This document shows positions 21,823 through 33,370 of a stretch of DNA of 64,000 nucleotides, piece by piece. Within the stretch, counting starts at the first letter, position 1; each line of letters opens with the position of its first letter. The translations under genes and the position numbers were made by a program. The stretch spans positions 1 to 64,000 of the forward strand of contig JAAEAF010000214.1 in assembly GCA_011037195.1 (NCBI GenBank). The letters are read 5' to 3'. The notes under the pieces are model-generated. The model made no database searches. It had not been told where the DNA came from and saw only the letters and a list, made by a program, of their open reading frames with translations. The DNA is from Triatoma infestans (Eukaryota > Arthropoda > Insecta > Hemiptera > Reduviidae).

Positions 21823-23032
21823 CGTATTCGAACAAAGGTCTAAAGCGGTTTTCAACTTACAATTCAAAAATGGTTTGTTAATTCACCTACGAAGCTTGAA
21901 ATTCATCGAAATACAGGCCATCATTTACTACAACTTGAACTCATCTGGGAGTCAACAATATGATTTCCTTCCGATACCTGGAACTATTTTTGGAGCCGAA
22001 AAACTCCGAACAGCTCGTTTTTACCTCTTCCATATTTGTAAATTTTTTACCACGTAAAATGTGGGCAACGGAGCGGAAGAGATGGTTATCAGTGGGTACT
22101 AATTCTGGGCTGTAAGCTCCGTGAGGAAGGAGCTCAAAACTCAAATCTTCGATTACTGAGAAAGTTTGACGTGACGTGTGCGGCCTTGCGTTGTCTTGTT
22201 GAAGGAATTCACTCAAGAGTTTGCAGCCAAAACGGAATGTAGCTACGGGTTTTAGCTGAAAAGGCTAGTTTGGATGTAATCGCATGACCGGTAGGAAATA
22301 GCTCAAAATTTATAACCCTGTCGTAGATCCACCACACGCACAGCATCACTGTATTCTGAAATCTTTCTCTTCAAGGGACCATACAGATGGTTGGCCTAAT
22401 CTAATTGTTTTGTTTGTTCGTAGTCGAAATAAACCCACTTTTCATCGCAAGTAATAATCGTTTGATGAAACAAATTTCAACTCGGCGTGCGGCTTGTTGG
22501 GGCGTAAATTGATGTAGACGTTTCTAGGAATTATGGCGGCTGCTCACAAGTGGCGGTTTATGGTTGAGTTGGACACCCTAATTCACCTGAAAGTTTTCTG
22601 GTGCTGGAGCAATGATCCACCTCTACAGGTGCCGCCAGAAGTGCTGATACTAAGGAGTGAGAGGACGTCTGGTTGAAACTTACTTTTCGGGCTCATATTA
22701 CCCTCTCTAAATTTTTGAAACCAGATCTGTGCAATCCGAGATCTGTACAGAACCTTCTCTCTCTAATTCATTAATTTCAGAAGCGGCAGTAACCTTTTTT
22801 AAAGTAGTGACGCTAAATCGGCCGAATTTCTAGATTAGTTAGAGTTTCTAGAGTTATTTCTTAAATCGCTCACAAATCGCACAGATCTTTCCACAGGCTA
22901 TTACAAATATGAAGTGGAAGTAAAAGTGGTACCTAATGAGAAACTTTTGGTAAATTTGAGTTTAGTAAAGTACTGTTAAGGATTAAGAGAAAAAAACGCA
23001 GACTTTTATTACACCGTAGTATTATAGAAATT
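21823..23032 (-). mobile_element. mariner element 1 (irritans-like)
   Basis: The transposase reads on the minus strand. The 5' end at about 23010-23032 (minus: actacggtgtaataaaagtc) and the following 200 bp of 5' UTR match the second copy at 32867 onward. The 3' end near 21825 (aaccgtattcgaacaaaggtc) looks like a diverged partner repeat. It inserted at the outer end of an R copy. Exact ends are approximate. Confidence 0.7.
21890..22830 (-). pseudogene. mariner transposase, degenerate
   Basis: In order on the minus strand: a helix-turn-helix end resembling AQIWFQKF (near 22720), TCDEKWVYFDYEQ (about 22440) holding the first catalytic Asp in its usual DEKW context, then QQDNARPHTS (about 22190) with the second Asp, then LLPHGAYSPELVPTDNHLFRS (about 22110) with the third Asp position in the mariner YSPDLAPSD-like signature. 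C-terminal matches continue past an in-frame TGA at about 21940 (RKEIILLTPR, stop, VQVVVNDGLYFDEF). Frameshifts occur between the blocks. The intact enzyme would cut at the inverted ends and insert at TA. Confidence 0.8.
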
Positions 23033-23155
23033 TACAGGGCGCTGGAGTTCTTAACCCAAGATCCACTGGAAGAGGTATCTGGGCGTTAGAGGTGTTACAT
23101 GGGGAATAAAAATCAGCTGATTATCTTCATTCTCTAACGTCCAACTGAAATATTT

Positions 23156-23360
23156 CCTCCTAGCTCAGTGGTAGCGCGCTAGACTCCCATTGGTGCCTGT
23201 CATTGGTCCCGAGTTCGAGCCGATTTCTTTTCTTCCTAGGAGCCTGCTTCTACAGCTCACTCTCCGGTGATGGATAGGTTGTCGACACAATGGAACACTG
23301 TCCGGAGAAGACTCTTGGGCGCCAGTGACAATAGATGTTCAGCCGCCTTAAATATAAAAC
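23156..23360 (+). mobile_element. tRNA-derived SINE
   Basis: A-box-like tagctcagtggtagcgcgc at 23160 and B box GAGTTCGAGCC at 23211 form the tRNA head. The body has the shared cttcctaggagcctgcttctacagctcac, a hairpin region (accac... aacactgtccgg), tgggcgccagtgac and gccttaaatataaaa at the end. It is followed directly by an R hairpin end. No clean duplication was found. Confidence 0.8.
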
Positions 23361-23364
23361 ATCT

Positions 23365-24180
23365 CGTATGAAACACTCACATGACTTTCTCTTATCCACT
23401 TAAATACAGTTCTCTATAAAATGACATTCTTTAAATTTTCAATTTTGGTCATATATCAGATGGTGGAAGGATAAGTATCAACCCAGCAGGTAGAGAATCA
23501 TTACATTGTAGAGAGCGCCAGTAATATTAAACAAACACATTTGAATTTTAACGTCTAGATTCTTCAGAAACACATAAAAACAATCAGAGAAAATGTTAAA
23601 AATAAAAGTGGATAGGTTAGTATTCCAAGTTTAAAATATAACCGTTACAGTTGTTTTCAAGAAAATTCCAGAAAATCAAAAACCTATGCTGTAAAATCGC
23701 AATTCAAATTAACCGAATTTCTTCAAATTTAGAATTCTACCAATGTTTCTAAAATTTACGTCGTTATAGAGATGGTAGAACCATACATTGTATTGTGGTA
23801 CTTTAGAGGAAAACCTAAGGCTACTGTTCCCCCTCCCCCGCCAGAACCACCCAAAAAATCAACTTTCTAGGAAAATGTCTCAAATAAAAGTGCTAGGTGT
23901 TTATGTGCGTAGATAGTATACGAAGTTTACAGAAAATCGTTTGAGTCTTTTTCGAGAAAATCGCGACAAACTGAAGAAAAAAAAACATTGATTAAAGTAG
24001 CACTTCTGGTTGATGGATTTTGCTCGAAATCTTTGTGTCAGATGCGAAGATGGTACCTAAACCAAAGATCAAGTTTTAGTTCCCTGGTTTTCAGTTTGTC
24101 AAGTTTTACTTGTAATTTTAAGATATTTCTACTTTTTCTTACTCTTTTAGTAAGAGTTTTAGTATTGCGGTCGTGAATAG
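23365..24180 (-). mobile_element. R-family copy (about 0.8 kb)
   Basis: Starts at gaaacactcacatgactttctcttatcc and ends at cttttagtaagagttttagtattgcggtcgtg. It contains the gtagaaccatacattgta module and the acttctggttgatggattttgctcgaaat module. It is internally shorter than the full copy. Confidence 0.65.
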
Positions 24181-24846
24181 ATTTCATTTTTTTTTATGGA
24201 AATGTATGATAATTCATATTAGGATTAATGGAAAAGATTTGGAATGTCAATAACTTGGAAAATATTAATAATTAGTAAGCTTATTTGTTGTAAGCTTGTT
24301 TTTTGTGAAACACTCACCCGACTTTCTCTTATGGCTGCAGTTAACAAATTTGTAATAGACAAATTTTCTTCGAACTTATAATGTATTAAATGTTTGTCTT
24401 CAGTTTTATATCAATGGGAGAAATCTAAACATATTAAAATGATTTCTTTGGAGGAAATCATAACCTCCTCCCTCCCCTTCACCAATACTTCTTTAAATGA
24501 ATTGGAACAAAGTTTCAAACTAAAGTGATCTGTGACAGTTAGTGTACTAAATTTAATGAAATTCGTCGCTGTTTTAGCGAGAAAATCGTGAAAACAGGTA
24601 AAAAAAAACAAAAAACTGTTCAGTAAAAACGAACCACCGGTTTACTAATTTGCTTGAAACTCGAAATATTGGCAACACATTTAATTCTATTTAGATGACA
24701 CAATGATATAATAAATTGAAATAGCACTTTAGAGAAAACATAAACCCCCCACCCCTCCCACAAAAAGCCTAATTAAGTGACTTTACTCAGAGTAATGTTT
24801 CCGATAAAAGTTGTAGCTCTTTTTATATGTGTTGTCACATATTTAG

Positions 24847-25148
24847 ATTAGATTAGATTCTGTGAGGGGATTGGATCTTCAACCTGCGCCACCGCGACCA
24901 CCAAGGGTCTATTGTGGCACCCCCTAAGTTGGAGACCCTTCCCCAGTCCTGTCCTTTATTTGAATTTTGGAATCTGGGGGGGGGGCTCCTAGGTGGTCGG
25001 TTAAGAGCACCTCCCATCGGAGCACCCTCTCGAGTCCTGTCTGCCCTAATAGACTTAATGGACCCGAAAGGGGCCCCTGACTTAGGCTTGTAGGCATCAG
25101 CTCTTCCTCTCCAAAGAGGCGAAACCAGCCATACAAGCCCCTGTTCAT
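24847..25148 (-). mobile_element. Short LINE 3' end with (TCTAA)n-type tail
   Basis: ATATTTAG flanks the insert at 24839-24846 and 25149-25156. On the minus strand it ends ccccTCACAGAATCTAATCTAATC, a simple-repeat tail as in some R1/Jockey-related LINEs and their SINEs. Upstream is a GC-rich 3' UTR-like sequence without recognisable protein. The 74-residue open frame inside it is not convincing. Confidence 0.65.
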
Positions 25149-25290
25149 ATATTTAGTTCAAAGAAAATCTTTGGAGCCGTTTTAGAAAAAATACCAGAAA
25201 ACTAAAAAATACTTTTCATAAAAAACGCACTTTCGGTCATCCGATTTTCTTTGAACTCGGGATTTCAACAACAAATTTAATTCTAATTAA

Positions 25291-26521
25291 TCTATATACA
25301 TAAACATTCAGTATCCGTATGTTTTTGGCCGAATAGTAGTCGATGGATTGACCTGAAATTTTTACACAACGTTGCATTTCTAGATAAGTGGGTTTGTATA
25401 TACTTTTTAGTCCGAAGTTCCTACGGAAACAGGAAATTCCGAGCATTTCGCGAGGTTGGCAGAAATAGACAGAACCTCTTTCTCAACTACTTATATTACC
25501 TCTCATCGCCACCATCTCGAAGTACCTCACACTAGTCTCGCGCAGTTTGCCGCGCTGGCCGAGTGAGTGATGATGTTGTTTAATATAATAATAATACTTT
25601 TTATTGTTTTATTATTACCTTAATTTTTTGTTTATTGCAATATGGGAGCACACATAACAGCGTTTTTTCAATTATGTCAAACAGATGATTTTGCAAGAAC
25701 TTTGATGTATGCAGACATTCCGACTTATTACACTTGGAACGCAACACGAAATAATTTCGAAAGAATGAAAAGAGGCAGCAATAGTTGTACAACGTGGAAT
25801 ATTTTCATCTAATATTTTAGGAAGAAGATACACTATAATCCAAACCACGCAGAATGCTTTTATTTACGTTTGCTTCTGGTTACCGTTCGTGGTCCATCAT
25901 TTATACACTTGCGAACAGTGAATGGAATAGTATATAATACGTGTAAGGAATAGTATATTAAGTGAAGCACTTAATTTGCTCGAAAAAGACAATCATTGGG
26001 ATCAGTCAATTGAAGATTCATCGGCTACTACTAATCCATTTCAAATACGTACGCTGTTTGCAATTATTTTATCTACAGTTTCCCATCACAACCACTAAAT
26101 TGTGGGAGAAATACAAAAACTAGATGGCCGAAGATATTCTGCACAGAATGCGTCGAGAAACACATAATCATGGCTTGGATTTCACAGAAGAGATATACAA
26201 TGTAGCGCTAATCTTCATTGAGGATCTTTGCCTTGCAATGTGTGACAAGTAGTTGGCACAATTGGGAGTAACAGCACCGTATGGGTCGTTCATTTGAGAG
26301 CAATCATACACTAGAAATGTCTTAAAGCTGTTTGTCCAAGAAAATACACTGAAACTCCTTCAAGAACAATAGATAGCATTTGATACCGTCATAAGAGCTA
26401 GGGTATTAAATTGATTTATTTGTTTTCTTGCTGAATCTATGTTAACTATAATACTTCTATTTACTTCCCTAATAATTAAAATCAGACTGAGCCACAGCGA
26501 AGCGTGGCCTGGTTCAGCTAG
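25291..26521 (+). mobile_element. Helitron, internally deleted, both ends intact
   Basis: It starts TCTATATAC (25291) and ends gcctggttcagCTAG (26518-26521) after the hairpin GCCAC...GTGGC. The flanks rejoin perfectly: ...ttctaattaA | Tattac... is the uninterrupted R-family sequence, so insertion was between A and T without duplication, the Helitron rule. Compared with an autonomous element it lacks the Rep domain and most of the helicase. Confidence 0.9.
25640..26400 (+). pseudogene. Helitron protein fragment (pre-helicase and helicase start)
   Basis: Readable blocks in several frames: DIPTYYTWNATRNNFERMKR, HAECFYLRLLLVTVRGPSF, DNHWDQSIEDSSATTNPF with QIRTLFAIIL, MAEDILHRMRR, and NTLKLLQEQ followed by AFDTVIRA. 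These match, in order, the segment between Rep and the Walker A motif of Helitron helicases. At least three stops and several shifts are present. The sequence jumps from just before Walker A directly to the 3' terminus, so an internal deletion removed the helicase core. Confidence 0.8.
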
Positions 26522-26999
26522 TATTACATAGATAGAACTGTGGTAATGAATTGAAATAGCACTATAGAGGAAATGCATTTTAATGAATTTTCCCGGAGAA
26601 ATGTTTCAAATAAAAGTTGTAGCTTTTTGTATGTGTAGTTGATATACCAAATTTCAAAAAAAAAAATCGTTTGAGCCTTTTTAGAGAAGAACAAAACACA
26701 AAAGAAAATTAAAAAAACATTCAGTACTTCCTTTTCAGCACTTCCCATTGGTGGATTTTCCCGAAATCTTTGTTTCTGGTGAGGTAGTAGTACCTTAACC
26801 TACCAGTTTGTGGTTCCCGCGGCTTTTCTTTTTTGAGATATTCTGTTTTCTCTCTCCCTCTCTTTTACACACACATACAGACCATTTTCTAAAAACCACT
26901 TTTTTGAACTCAGGAGACTTCAAACCGTGTATTTCCGGTGAAAACTCGATTTCAAAAATTTGGCACGATCGTAATACTTCCTCTTATAAAAATGAAAAT

Positions 27000-27384
27000 C
27001 AAAATTTGTAGGTTATATATATATATTTTTGGAAAATTAATTATATTTTGAATTTGATTATCTTGAAACACTGTAATGAACTAAGAATATTCTATTTTGT
27101 TTTTTTTCTATAGATTGGTTAAAGTAGGTTAAAGTTTATTTATATATTTTGAATTGTTTGTATTATGCCCCCCATAGTTTTGTAAGTCATTTTATACGTT
27201 CATATTGACCAACTCATTTTGCCATGACGTAATTTAGTGCAAATAAATGAAATAATTATTATTACCTTTAATTTGTTTTTTTTGGAGTATTCTATGGGAG
27301 TAACAAATGTTAAATTTGCCTCTAAACATGCCTCTTTCAATACAACTTCCACTTCTAGCATCTGTATTTAATGTAAATGCACAG
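27000..27384. other. AT-rich linker
   Basis: Nothing recognised. Confidence 0.35.
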
Positions 27385-27628
27385 TAAGAGTTGTGATTGG
27401 TTCCGCGGAGCTGGAAAGCATCAGAGATATTTTCCATGATTGCCCGCTTCTTTTTTTGTGGTCATCGACCGGTTTCGGGCGTTCGCCCATCATCAGGATG
27501 CGTTTGTCAAACAGTGTGCTAACACAGACTTGCGAATTGAAAAATTGAGCAAATTGAATTTGCTCTGTTCAGGAAACATCCAGATGATCACAAAAAAAGA
27601 AACAGGCTATCTCGGAAAATATCTCTGA
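27385..27628 (+). mobile_element. Foldback element 5
   Basis: The gttgtgattggttccgcggagctgg segment, left arm (27420-27535), short centre and right arm (about 27575-27628, ending aaatatctctgac) match the family. The right-arm motif has lost stem II and stem III. I did not find a clear flanking duplication, so the ends are approximate. Confidence 0.7.
27463..27500 (-). ncRNA. Best hammerhead-like motif in the window
   Basis: The minus strand has every consensus part: CATC, CTGATGA, T, GGGC-GAAC-GCCC, GAAAC, CGGTC, GATG. CATC pairs with GATG (stem I), GGGC with GCCC (stem II), and ACCGGT is self-complementary, so stem III could form only between two RNA copies. The predicted cleavage point would be after the C preceding GATG. 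The single T between CTGATGA and stem II is not in the textbook hammerhead core. Confidence 0.55.
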
Positions 27629-27629
27629 C

Positions 27630-28960
27630 GATTCAATAAAATCATTGCGAACTCTAAATTTGAAGAAAATTATTAGCGAAATTATGATTTTACAGAAAAC
27701 GTTTTCTTGTATTTTGAGAATTTCCTTGAAAACGGGTTCAAGTTTATTTTCATTTCAGATGATAACTTCACATATCTAAATTGCTTTTTTTCCTTGGATA
27801 TCGGGAAATCTTAACTTTAAAATGCTGTAAAATATTTACCGTGGAAAGTCAGAAGAGGGGCCTGCCATACAGTATTGGTATTACTACATTTCTTTCAATG
27901 CTTTTATCTATAAATTAATCTAATTTACCAAACTTCTAACCAGCGTTTTGCTTGCTATAAATTTTTTAATATTTGCATTTAAAGAATGAGAACAATCTTT
28001 ATATATGGCAGAAATATGTTTTTTTTTATAAGCAGCAACCTTTTTTTTATAAAGCTGGATATTTTTTCTTTAAATAACAATATATATTTGGAATTCGTAC
28101 ATAGGTATCGATATATTTCTTAAAAAAATGGAATCATTCTGGAAGCCAATTAGTTTTCAAGCTGTATCAAACTAAGAACTTTTCATATTTCAAATGAAAA
28201 AGGTCCTATTAAATGAGCAAAAAAAATTAATATATCCCTTTGAAAATGATTAACAATTTTTATCAAAATATTGTGAAAAAAAGCACAACTTTGATTTTTA
28301 GCTGCTTACATTTAAGGAAAATAAATCAAAACTTTTTTTTGGAAATGGTTTTTAAACAAAGTTAATTTTTATAGAAAACATGCCGAAAAGAAAGTATAGG
28401 CCAATTGTATAGTTGTAAAGGTCGTAACACTACTATGCAATGAAAGTGGACAAATAGGCGCCACTCTAAAACATAATGAAGTATTATTACTCTGAGAGAT
28501 TAGTGGCCGATTATTTTTTAATTTTATTTGAAAGCGTTGAGGGCTACAAAAAAAAAAATCTCACCAAAAGTGGCATGCGAATTCTATTAAGATACTTTAA
28601 AAGCCCTGCTAGAATTCCCAATATTTGAATAAAGTAGATTTACTAGGCATGAATCTTTACAGTATAGGTTTCCGACGCTAGAATTTTTTAGAATTTAATC
28701 GACAATGATTCTATCGATTTTCTTGGAACACTAACTGTATAGATCGAAACTTTTTTTTATTTTTATTTGAAACATCTTTGTGTGGAAAAAGGGGATGGAT
28801 TTTAAGGAAGTTCTGGTGGACCTGTGAAATTTAGGGTTTTGTTAGGAAACCTGTATGTGCAAATTACCTACTTTTTGAAGACAATATTGTCAATTTTATA
28901 ATTGTCTTAAAATGCAATAAATGAACGTTTTGCACAATCTGGTGTGAAGCATTCACGCGA
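27630..28960 (+). repeat. Diverged R-family sequence
   Basis: Modules are recognisable at about 27640-27850 and 28600-28900 (ctagaattcccaatatttgaa; gaaacatctttgtgtgg). A minus-type hairpin end (tctggtgtgaagcattcacgcgac) lies at about 28938. The middle (27900-28350) is AT-rich and unassigned. Confidence 0.45.
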
Positions 28961-29044
28961 CTTTCACTTACTATTGTTTTCTATAATCTTCAGACTTTAA
29001 TTATTTGTCCTAACATTAAATGAAGAATTAATGAGGACACAGTG

Positions 29045-29340
29045 CAAGTCTGGAAATCGGCATCTAGAACCGTTCGAAAAAAGGATATAATTGTTACTCA
29101 TTTGGAAATCGGCTATACTCGGGTATCACATAGTTATCTGATGAGCACGGAACAAATCCCATTTTGTAATACTTGTAATGCCCCAATTATTCGTGCAACA
29201 TTTTATAATTGAGTGCTCATTATATCAACAAAATAGAAAATTGAACAAGATTCCCAATGCAGAAGCCCTGAAAGATGATTCCAGCTATCATCGACCGCGT
29301 GATAAAATTTTATAAAAGATATTAAAGTTTAATGAAAAAA
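29045..29340 (+). mobile_element. LINE ORF2 C-terminal fragment
   Basis: The reading HLEIGYTRVSHSYLMSTEQI followed by PFCNTCNAPI matches the region after RNase H in insect Jockey/CR1-type LINEs (RIGHTRLTHSYLM...C..C). A shifted NAEALKDDS and the end IKDIKV resemble the usual C-terminus. Stops interrupt it. Confidence 0.6.
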
Positions 29341-29579
29341 TTTAGTGGAAATAATAAATTTGAATTTACATGTAAATAGTTTATACTTGTATATAGATGT
29401 AGATAACCCATTTTAGACTTTAGGCTTAATATTTAGAGATAGAGGAATATTGAGTACTCTATCCCGACCAAATAGTACATGCTTGTTTGTTCTGTGGTAT
29501 GAGTGTATTTATTAGGATGAAAGTATTTATTGGAAAACTTGTAGTTATGAATGAAAGTGAATGAGTGAGTGAGTAATGC

Positions 29580-30330
29580 CAGCGCTAATATCAGCCATTC
29601 ATGAAAAACAATAAAATATTCAACCGATTATTCTAAATTCGGGAATCATTTTTCAGTGCAAAGTGTATAAGGTGTGAACAAAAAAAGAAAAGAAGAGTTA
29701 GTGGGAGATAAGAGCCTACCTACCTCAACGCAGGTGGAAGAAGTGCGATGACATTATAGTCTAAGAAGACAGCACCAACAGACAAAACAAATAACATTAA
29801 TTGCTACAAATACCGCAGGACTTCCTAAAATCAATTTCTTTTCGGGAAAATATCATAAATAAAAGTAGATAAGTGTACATCTATTCAGTTAGCATTTCAA
29901 GATTAAAGGATATCGATGTAGTCATATTCGATAAAATTAAAAAATAAAAAAACAACTCAAAAAACCTGTTCTGCAAAATCGCACTTCCGGTTAACCGATT
30001 TTCTTCAAATTTGGAACTGTTTTTAAATGTACGTATATTAATACTATAGAGGGTGGCAGAACCATACATTGTCCTGAAATAGTACTTTAGAGAAAAGTTT
30101 AACGGTAATGTTTACTCCAGAATCACTCCCCCCCCCAAAATCAATTTTCCCGGGAAAATGTTTTCAATAAAAGTGATATAACTCATAATATAGAAAATTC
30201 GGTAGAAACATGTTGTTTTTTTTTAATTAGAGGACCTCAAAACTTCTATTTCCGGTGAAAACACAGTTTTTGGTAAATTTGACACGAACACAATATTTCC
30301 TGTTTACTAGGGAATAAGACAAGAGAGTTA
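29580..30330 (-). repeat. R-family copy, partial
   Basis: Junction cgcacttccggttaaccgattttcttcaaatttgg at about 29981, module gtggcagaaccatacattgtcc, and end region tatttccggtgaaaacacag...tagggaataagac near 30320. Confidence 0.6.
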
Positions 30331-30929
30331 ATACCGGAAATTAATTTCTTCCAATTCTTATAATTAATTAATTAAACTAAAATAAACTTAATAATAATTT
30401 GAAGTAATAAAGTAATGAACCTTATTTAACACAGCTGCAGCAGCAGCCGTTAATGGAGGCTGTAAATAAATAAATAGACCTCCCTCCCCCCCACATTTTC
30501 ACGCACACACACACACTCCGTTTTGTTGTATTCAATAATGTAATCACAACTATGCTAATTAATTCAAGACTTTATCTAAACTATTTAAATACTTCATCAA
30601 AGAATATTACCCGACAACATTACGGTTCTTCGTTCCATACCATTATACTAGTTTTTCATTTGCACATGTGTGTCCCAGTTACAGAGGGAAATTTTCCGTT
30701 TTTGAAAAATAAATCCTGATGTAAAACTCACATCCAGTTGATACAGTTTTAACTCACAACTTTCCTTCAAACTTTGGACTTTTTATTCAAAGATTAACTA
30801 TCCTTAACATGAATATATATGAAGTAATGGGGATATATGTCAGTTTTCAGTCAGTATATAGCAATATCTCCACGAATATAGCCTATATAACTAAAAGACC
30901 CCCACACCCACAACTTTATTATCAGATAT
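30331..30929. other. AT-rich, one R-family fragment
   Basis: A degraded R hairpin end (cctgatgtaaaactcacatcc) is at about 30715. Nothing else recognised. Confidence 0.35.
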
Positions 30930-31690
30930 AATTTATAAAATAAATTGTATACAATGCCCAGCTACATACATAGGACAAACATCTCAATATTTACAAAAAT
31001 AGACTGTACCAACATAAATGCGACTGTCAAACTGAAAAAAAATCCGGCTGACATGACTATAGCACTAACGAAACATTGCATACAATACAAATATGAATTT
31101 GACATTGAAATCACTAAAATTCTCTCCATCAGCAATAACAGTAAAAAAAAGAAATATACTAGGAAATTATTCATATTAAAAAAGATAAATTATGTATTAA
31201 TTATAGAACTGACACCAAAAACCTATCCCTTAGTTTATAACAATCTCCTGGAATTTCCAAAACAACATACAGACTAAGATACGGTTTTCTCATCCGCTCT
31301 CCTAGCCCTTTATAAACCTTGACCCATCCAATGTCCGTAACACTTGGTGATGGAATGTCACAGATTAAACTACAGTTTGTAATTATTAATTGTAACTGAA
31401 AATTGTGTAAGTACATTTCCTAAGTTATTTCCTAAGTTTCAATAGATGTGATTTAGTTTAATATTGATCTGTTCTACAGCAATAGTTTAAAATAAATTTA
31501 AATGTGTTATATATGTATCATACTCTAGTTTATTTATATAGTTTATTTTAAAAAAAAATTTTGAAAATATTTAAATTTTTAAATTCATATTTTATATTGT
31601 TTCTATTTTTTTCTGATTTGTATTAAAACCTTTGTACAGACCTTGAAGAAGGCAATAAATTTGCCGAAACGTCGGTAGAAATTTAAAAAG
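30930..31690 (+). mobile_element. Penelope-like element 3' part
   Basis: The open stretch at 30945-31277 encodes MPSYIHRTN, then MTIALTKHCIQYKYEFDIEI followed by TKILSISNN, matching the GIY-YIG endonuclease domain of Penelope-like elements (CP..YIG.T...AL..HC...H.FD.....IL). The second signature Gly is His here, so it is inactive. About 360 bp after the stop is a hammerhead-like motif (31640-31676), where such elements commonly have one. The reverse transcriptase part is missing. Confidence 0.7.
31640..31676 (+). ncRNA. Hammerhead-like motif of the Penelope relic
   Basis: ACC pairs with GGT (stem I). TTGAAGA takes the place of CTGANGA. GGCAA-taaat-TTGCC forms stem II, followed by GAAAC, GTC. 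ACGT would be a palindromic stem III. One extra A lies between the core and stem II, at the position where the foldback family has an extra T. The C-to-T change at the first core position makes activity doubtful. Confidence 0.5.
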
Positions 31691-31699
31691 AGTTCTTTT

Positions 31700-32866
31700 G
31701 TATGACCGAACCTCAACATCCAATTTACAAATATAGCCTATGTTCACTTGAAAACATAATATATTATGTAAGTGTTAGGAACCGCACATTATACTAACGT
31801 GTTACTTTACAGGAAATTTTATAGTTGCAGCTTCCTCACAATCCTTCAAAAATTCAGTTTTCCTGGGAAAAGTGTTTGGAATAAAAGTTTTGATGTAGAT
31901 AGGAGTATATATAGTGTAGTTTAAAGAAAATTGTTGGTAAGATTTTCGGGAAAAATCGATCGAAACTTTCAGCACGATATCTTCATCTCTTTCTTAAGCG
32001 TAATTAAATTGTATTGTGACTGAGAGAGAGAGATGTTGCGATGAAAATCGTATTTAAAAAATTCCAAAAATCGTAACACTTTTTCAAACAGAATCAACAA
32101 GTGATAGTTAAAAAAACAAAAATACAGACAACAATTTACTATTGCAAATTTCATTTTTTTAGTATGAAAATTATTTACATTATTTAGAGATTAAAATTAT
32201 AAAAACCCCTACATCATTTATAAATAAACTAATTTATATAAAGGTCATGAATGTAAGTTATTTACAATATTTTATATAGATATATAAAACCTTATTAGTT
32301 ATGCTATTTACTTCAATATACAATAATAATTATTTAGATAAATTATAATTATACAACTATTTCATTGGTTTATTTTCATAATTGCTAATTTTATACCTTT
32401 TTACCTTTCAGTCCTATTATATATTGTAAGAGTAATTATTATTATCAAAAACTAATGTTTTATATATATATATATTTATTGTCAAGCTCTAATTATAAAT
32501 AATTATTTAAAACTTATACTTTTCTGAAATATTCCATTTTACTAAAAATTAATGAGCTTTTATTGTTAATGATTAACGTTTCAAATTTATAATAATATGG
32601 TCATTATATAGATTAATTGATTGTTTCAATGACTTTCTTCAGGTTTTATAAAGTAGAATATAAAAAACAACTTTGTGGTCATACCACGTTTCCCTCCGAT
32701 ATCTGGAAGTCCACTTTCATTGTGGACCATTGTGATTTGTAAGACATAATAGTGAGGTTTGTGTATATGTTGCGCCCATGGTAATACGCAGAGTTACACC
32801 ATGATTGAGACGCCAGTGCAAAGTTGCCGAAGAATAATTAGTACCTGATGATCAGTTTGTACTCCT
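31700..32866. other. R-family remnant then AT-rich sequence
   Basis: An R module runs to about 31960. From 32000 to 32650 the sequence is very AT-rich with a (TA)n run at about 32460. The segment 32660-32866 is unassigned. Confidence 0.35.
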
Positions 32867-33370
32867 TGGCGATGTTACTGGGATGTAACAAAAGTCTTTG
32901 CCTTATTTTCTCTCTTAATCCTCAACAGAAACTTACTAAGAGTTACTTTACCAAACACTAGTTTACCATAGTTTACCAAAAGTTTCTTTTCAGTCACCCC
33001 TTTTACTTTCACTTTATGTTTGTATCAGCTTTTGGAAAGATCTATGCAATTTATAAACGATTTAAGAACTGACCTAGCTGAATCTAGAAATTCGGCCGAT
33101 ATTATGTCACTACTTTAAAAAAAAGCTACTGCTACACACGAATTAAATTTCGGAAATTAATAAAGTAGAGAGGGTAATAGCCTACAAGCAATCTAGCCTA
33201 ACAAGACTTATTAGAGCTGTAGCATTGAATATACGCTATAAGTACAGAAGAGGTCCCGCAATAGTGGCTTTCAGGTGTGCCATCCTGAATTATTAATCCA
33301 CAAGAATGAATTACCAGCTATGAATGGACCAGTGAATAATCACAGAAAGGCTTAAAGCAAAATACACTAG
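32867..33370 (+). mobile_element. mariner element 2, 5' part
   Basis: gggatgtaacaaaagtct at about 32880 and the following 5' UTR (ctcttaatcctcaacag, ccaaaagtttct, tggaaagatctatgcaattt, tctagaaattcggccgat) match mariner 1 read on its minus strand. The transposase is too degraded to read beyond short matches, and the 3' half is absent. Confidence 0.7.

Larger units (their letters stand above)
24303..26995 (-). mobile_element. R-family full-length copy split by a LINE and a Helitron
   Basis: It begins with TGTGAAACACTCACCCGACTTTC at 24305 and ends with cacgatcgtaatacttcctctta at about 26988. Removing the LINE piece plus one duplication (about 310 bp) and the Helitron (1231 bp) leaves about 1.15 kb, equal to the intact copy at 19488-20630. 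This length agreement independently supports both the unit size and the two insertion boundaries. Confidence 0.75.

Noticed and set aside
25291..26521. Complete autonomous Helitron
   Set aside because: Both ends are intact but the Rep domain and helicase core are missing and stops are present.
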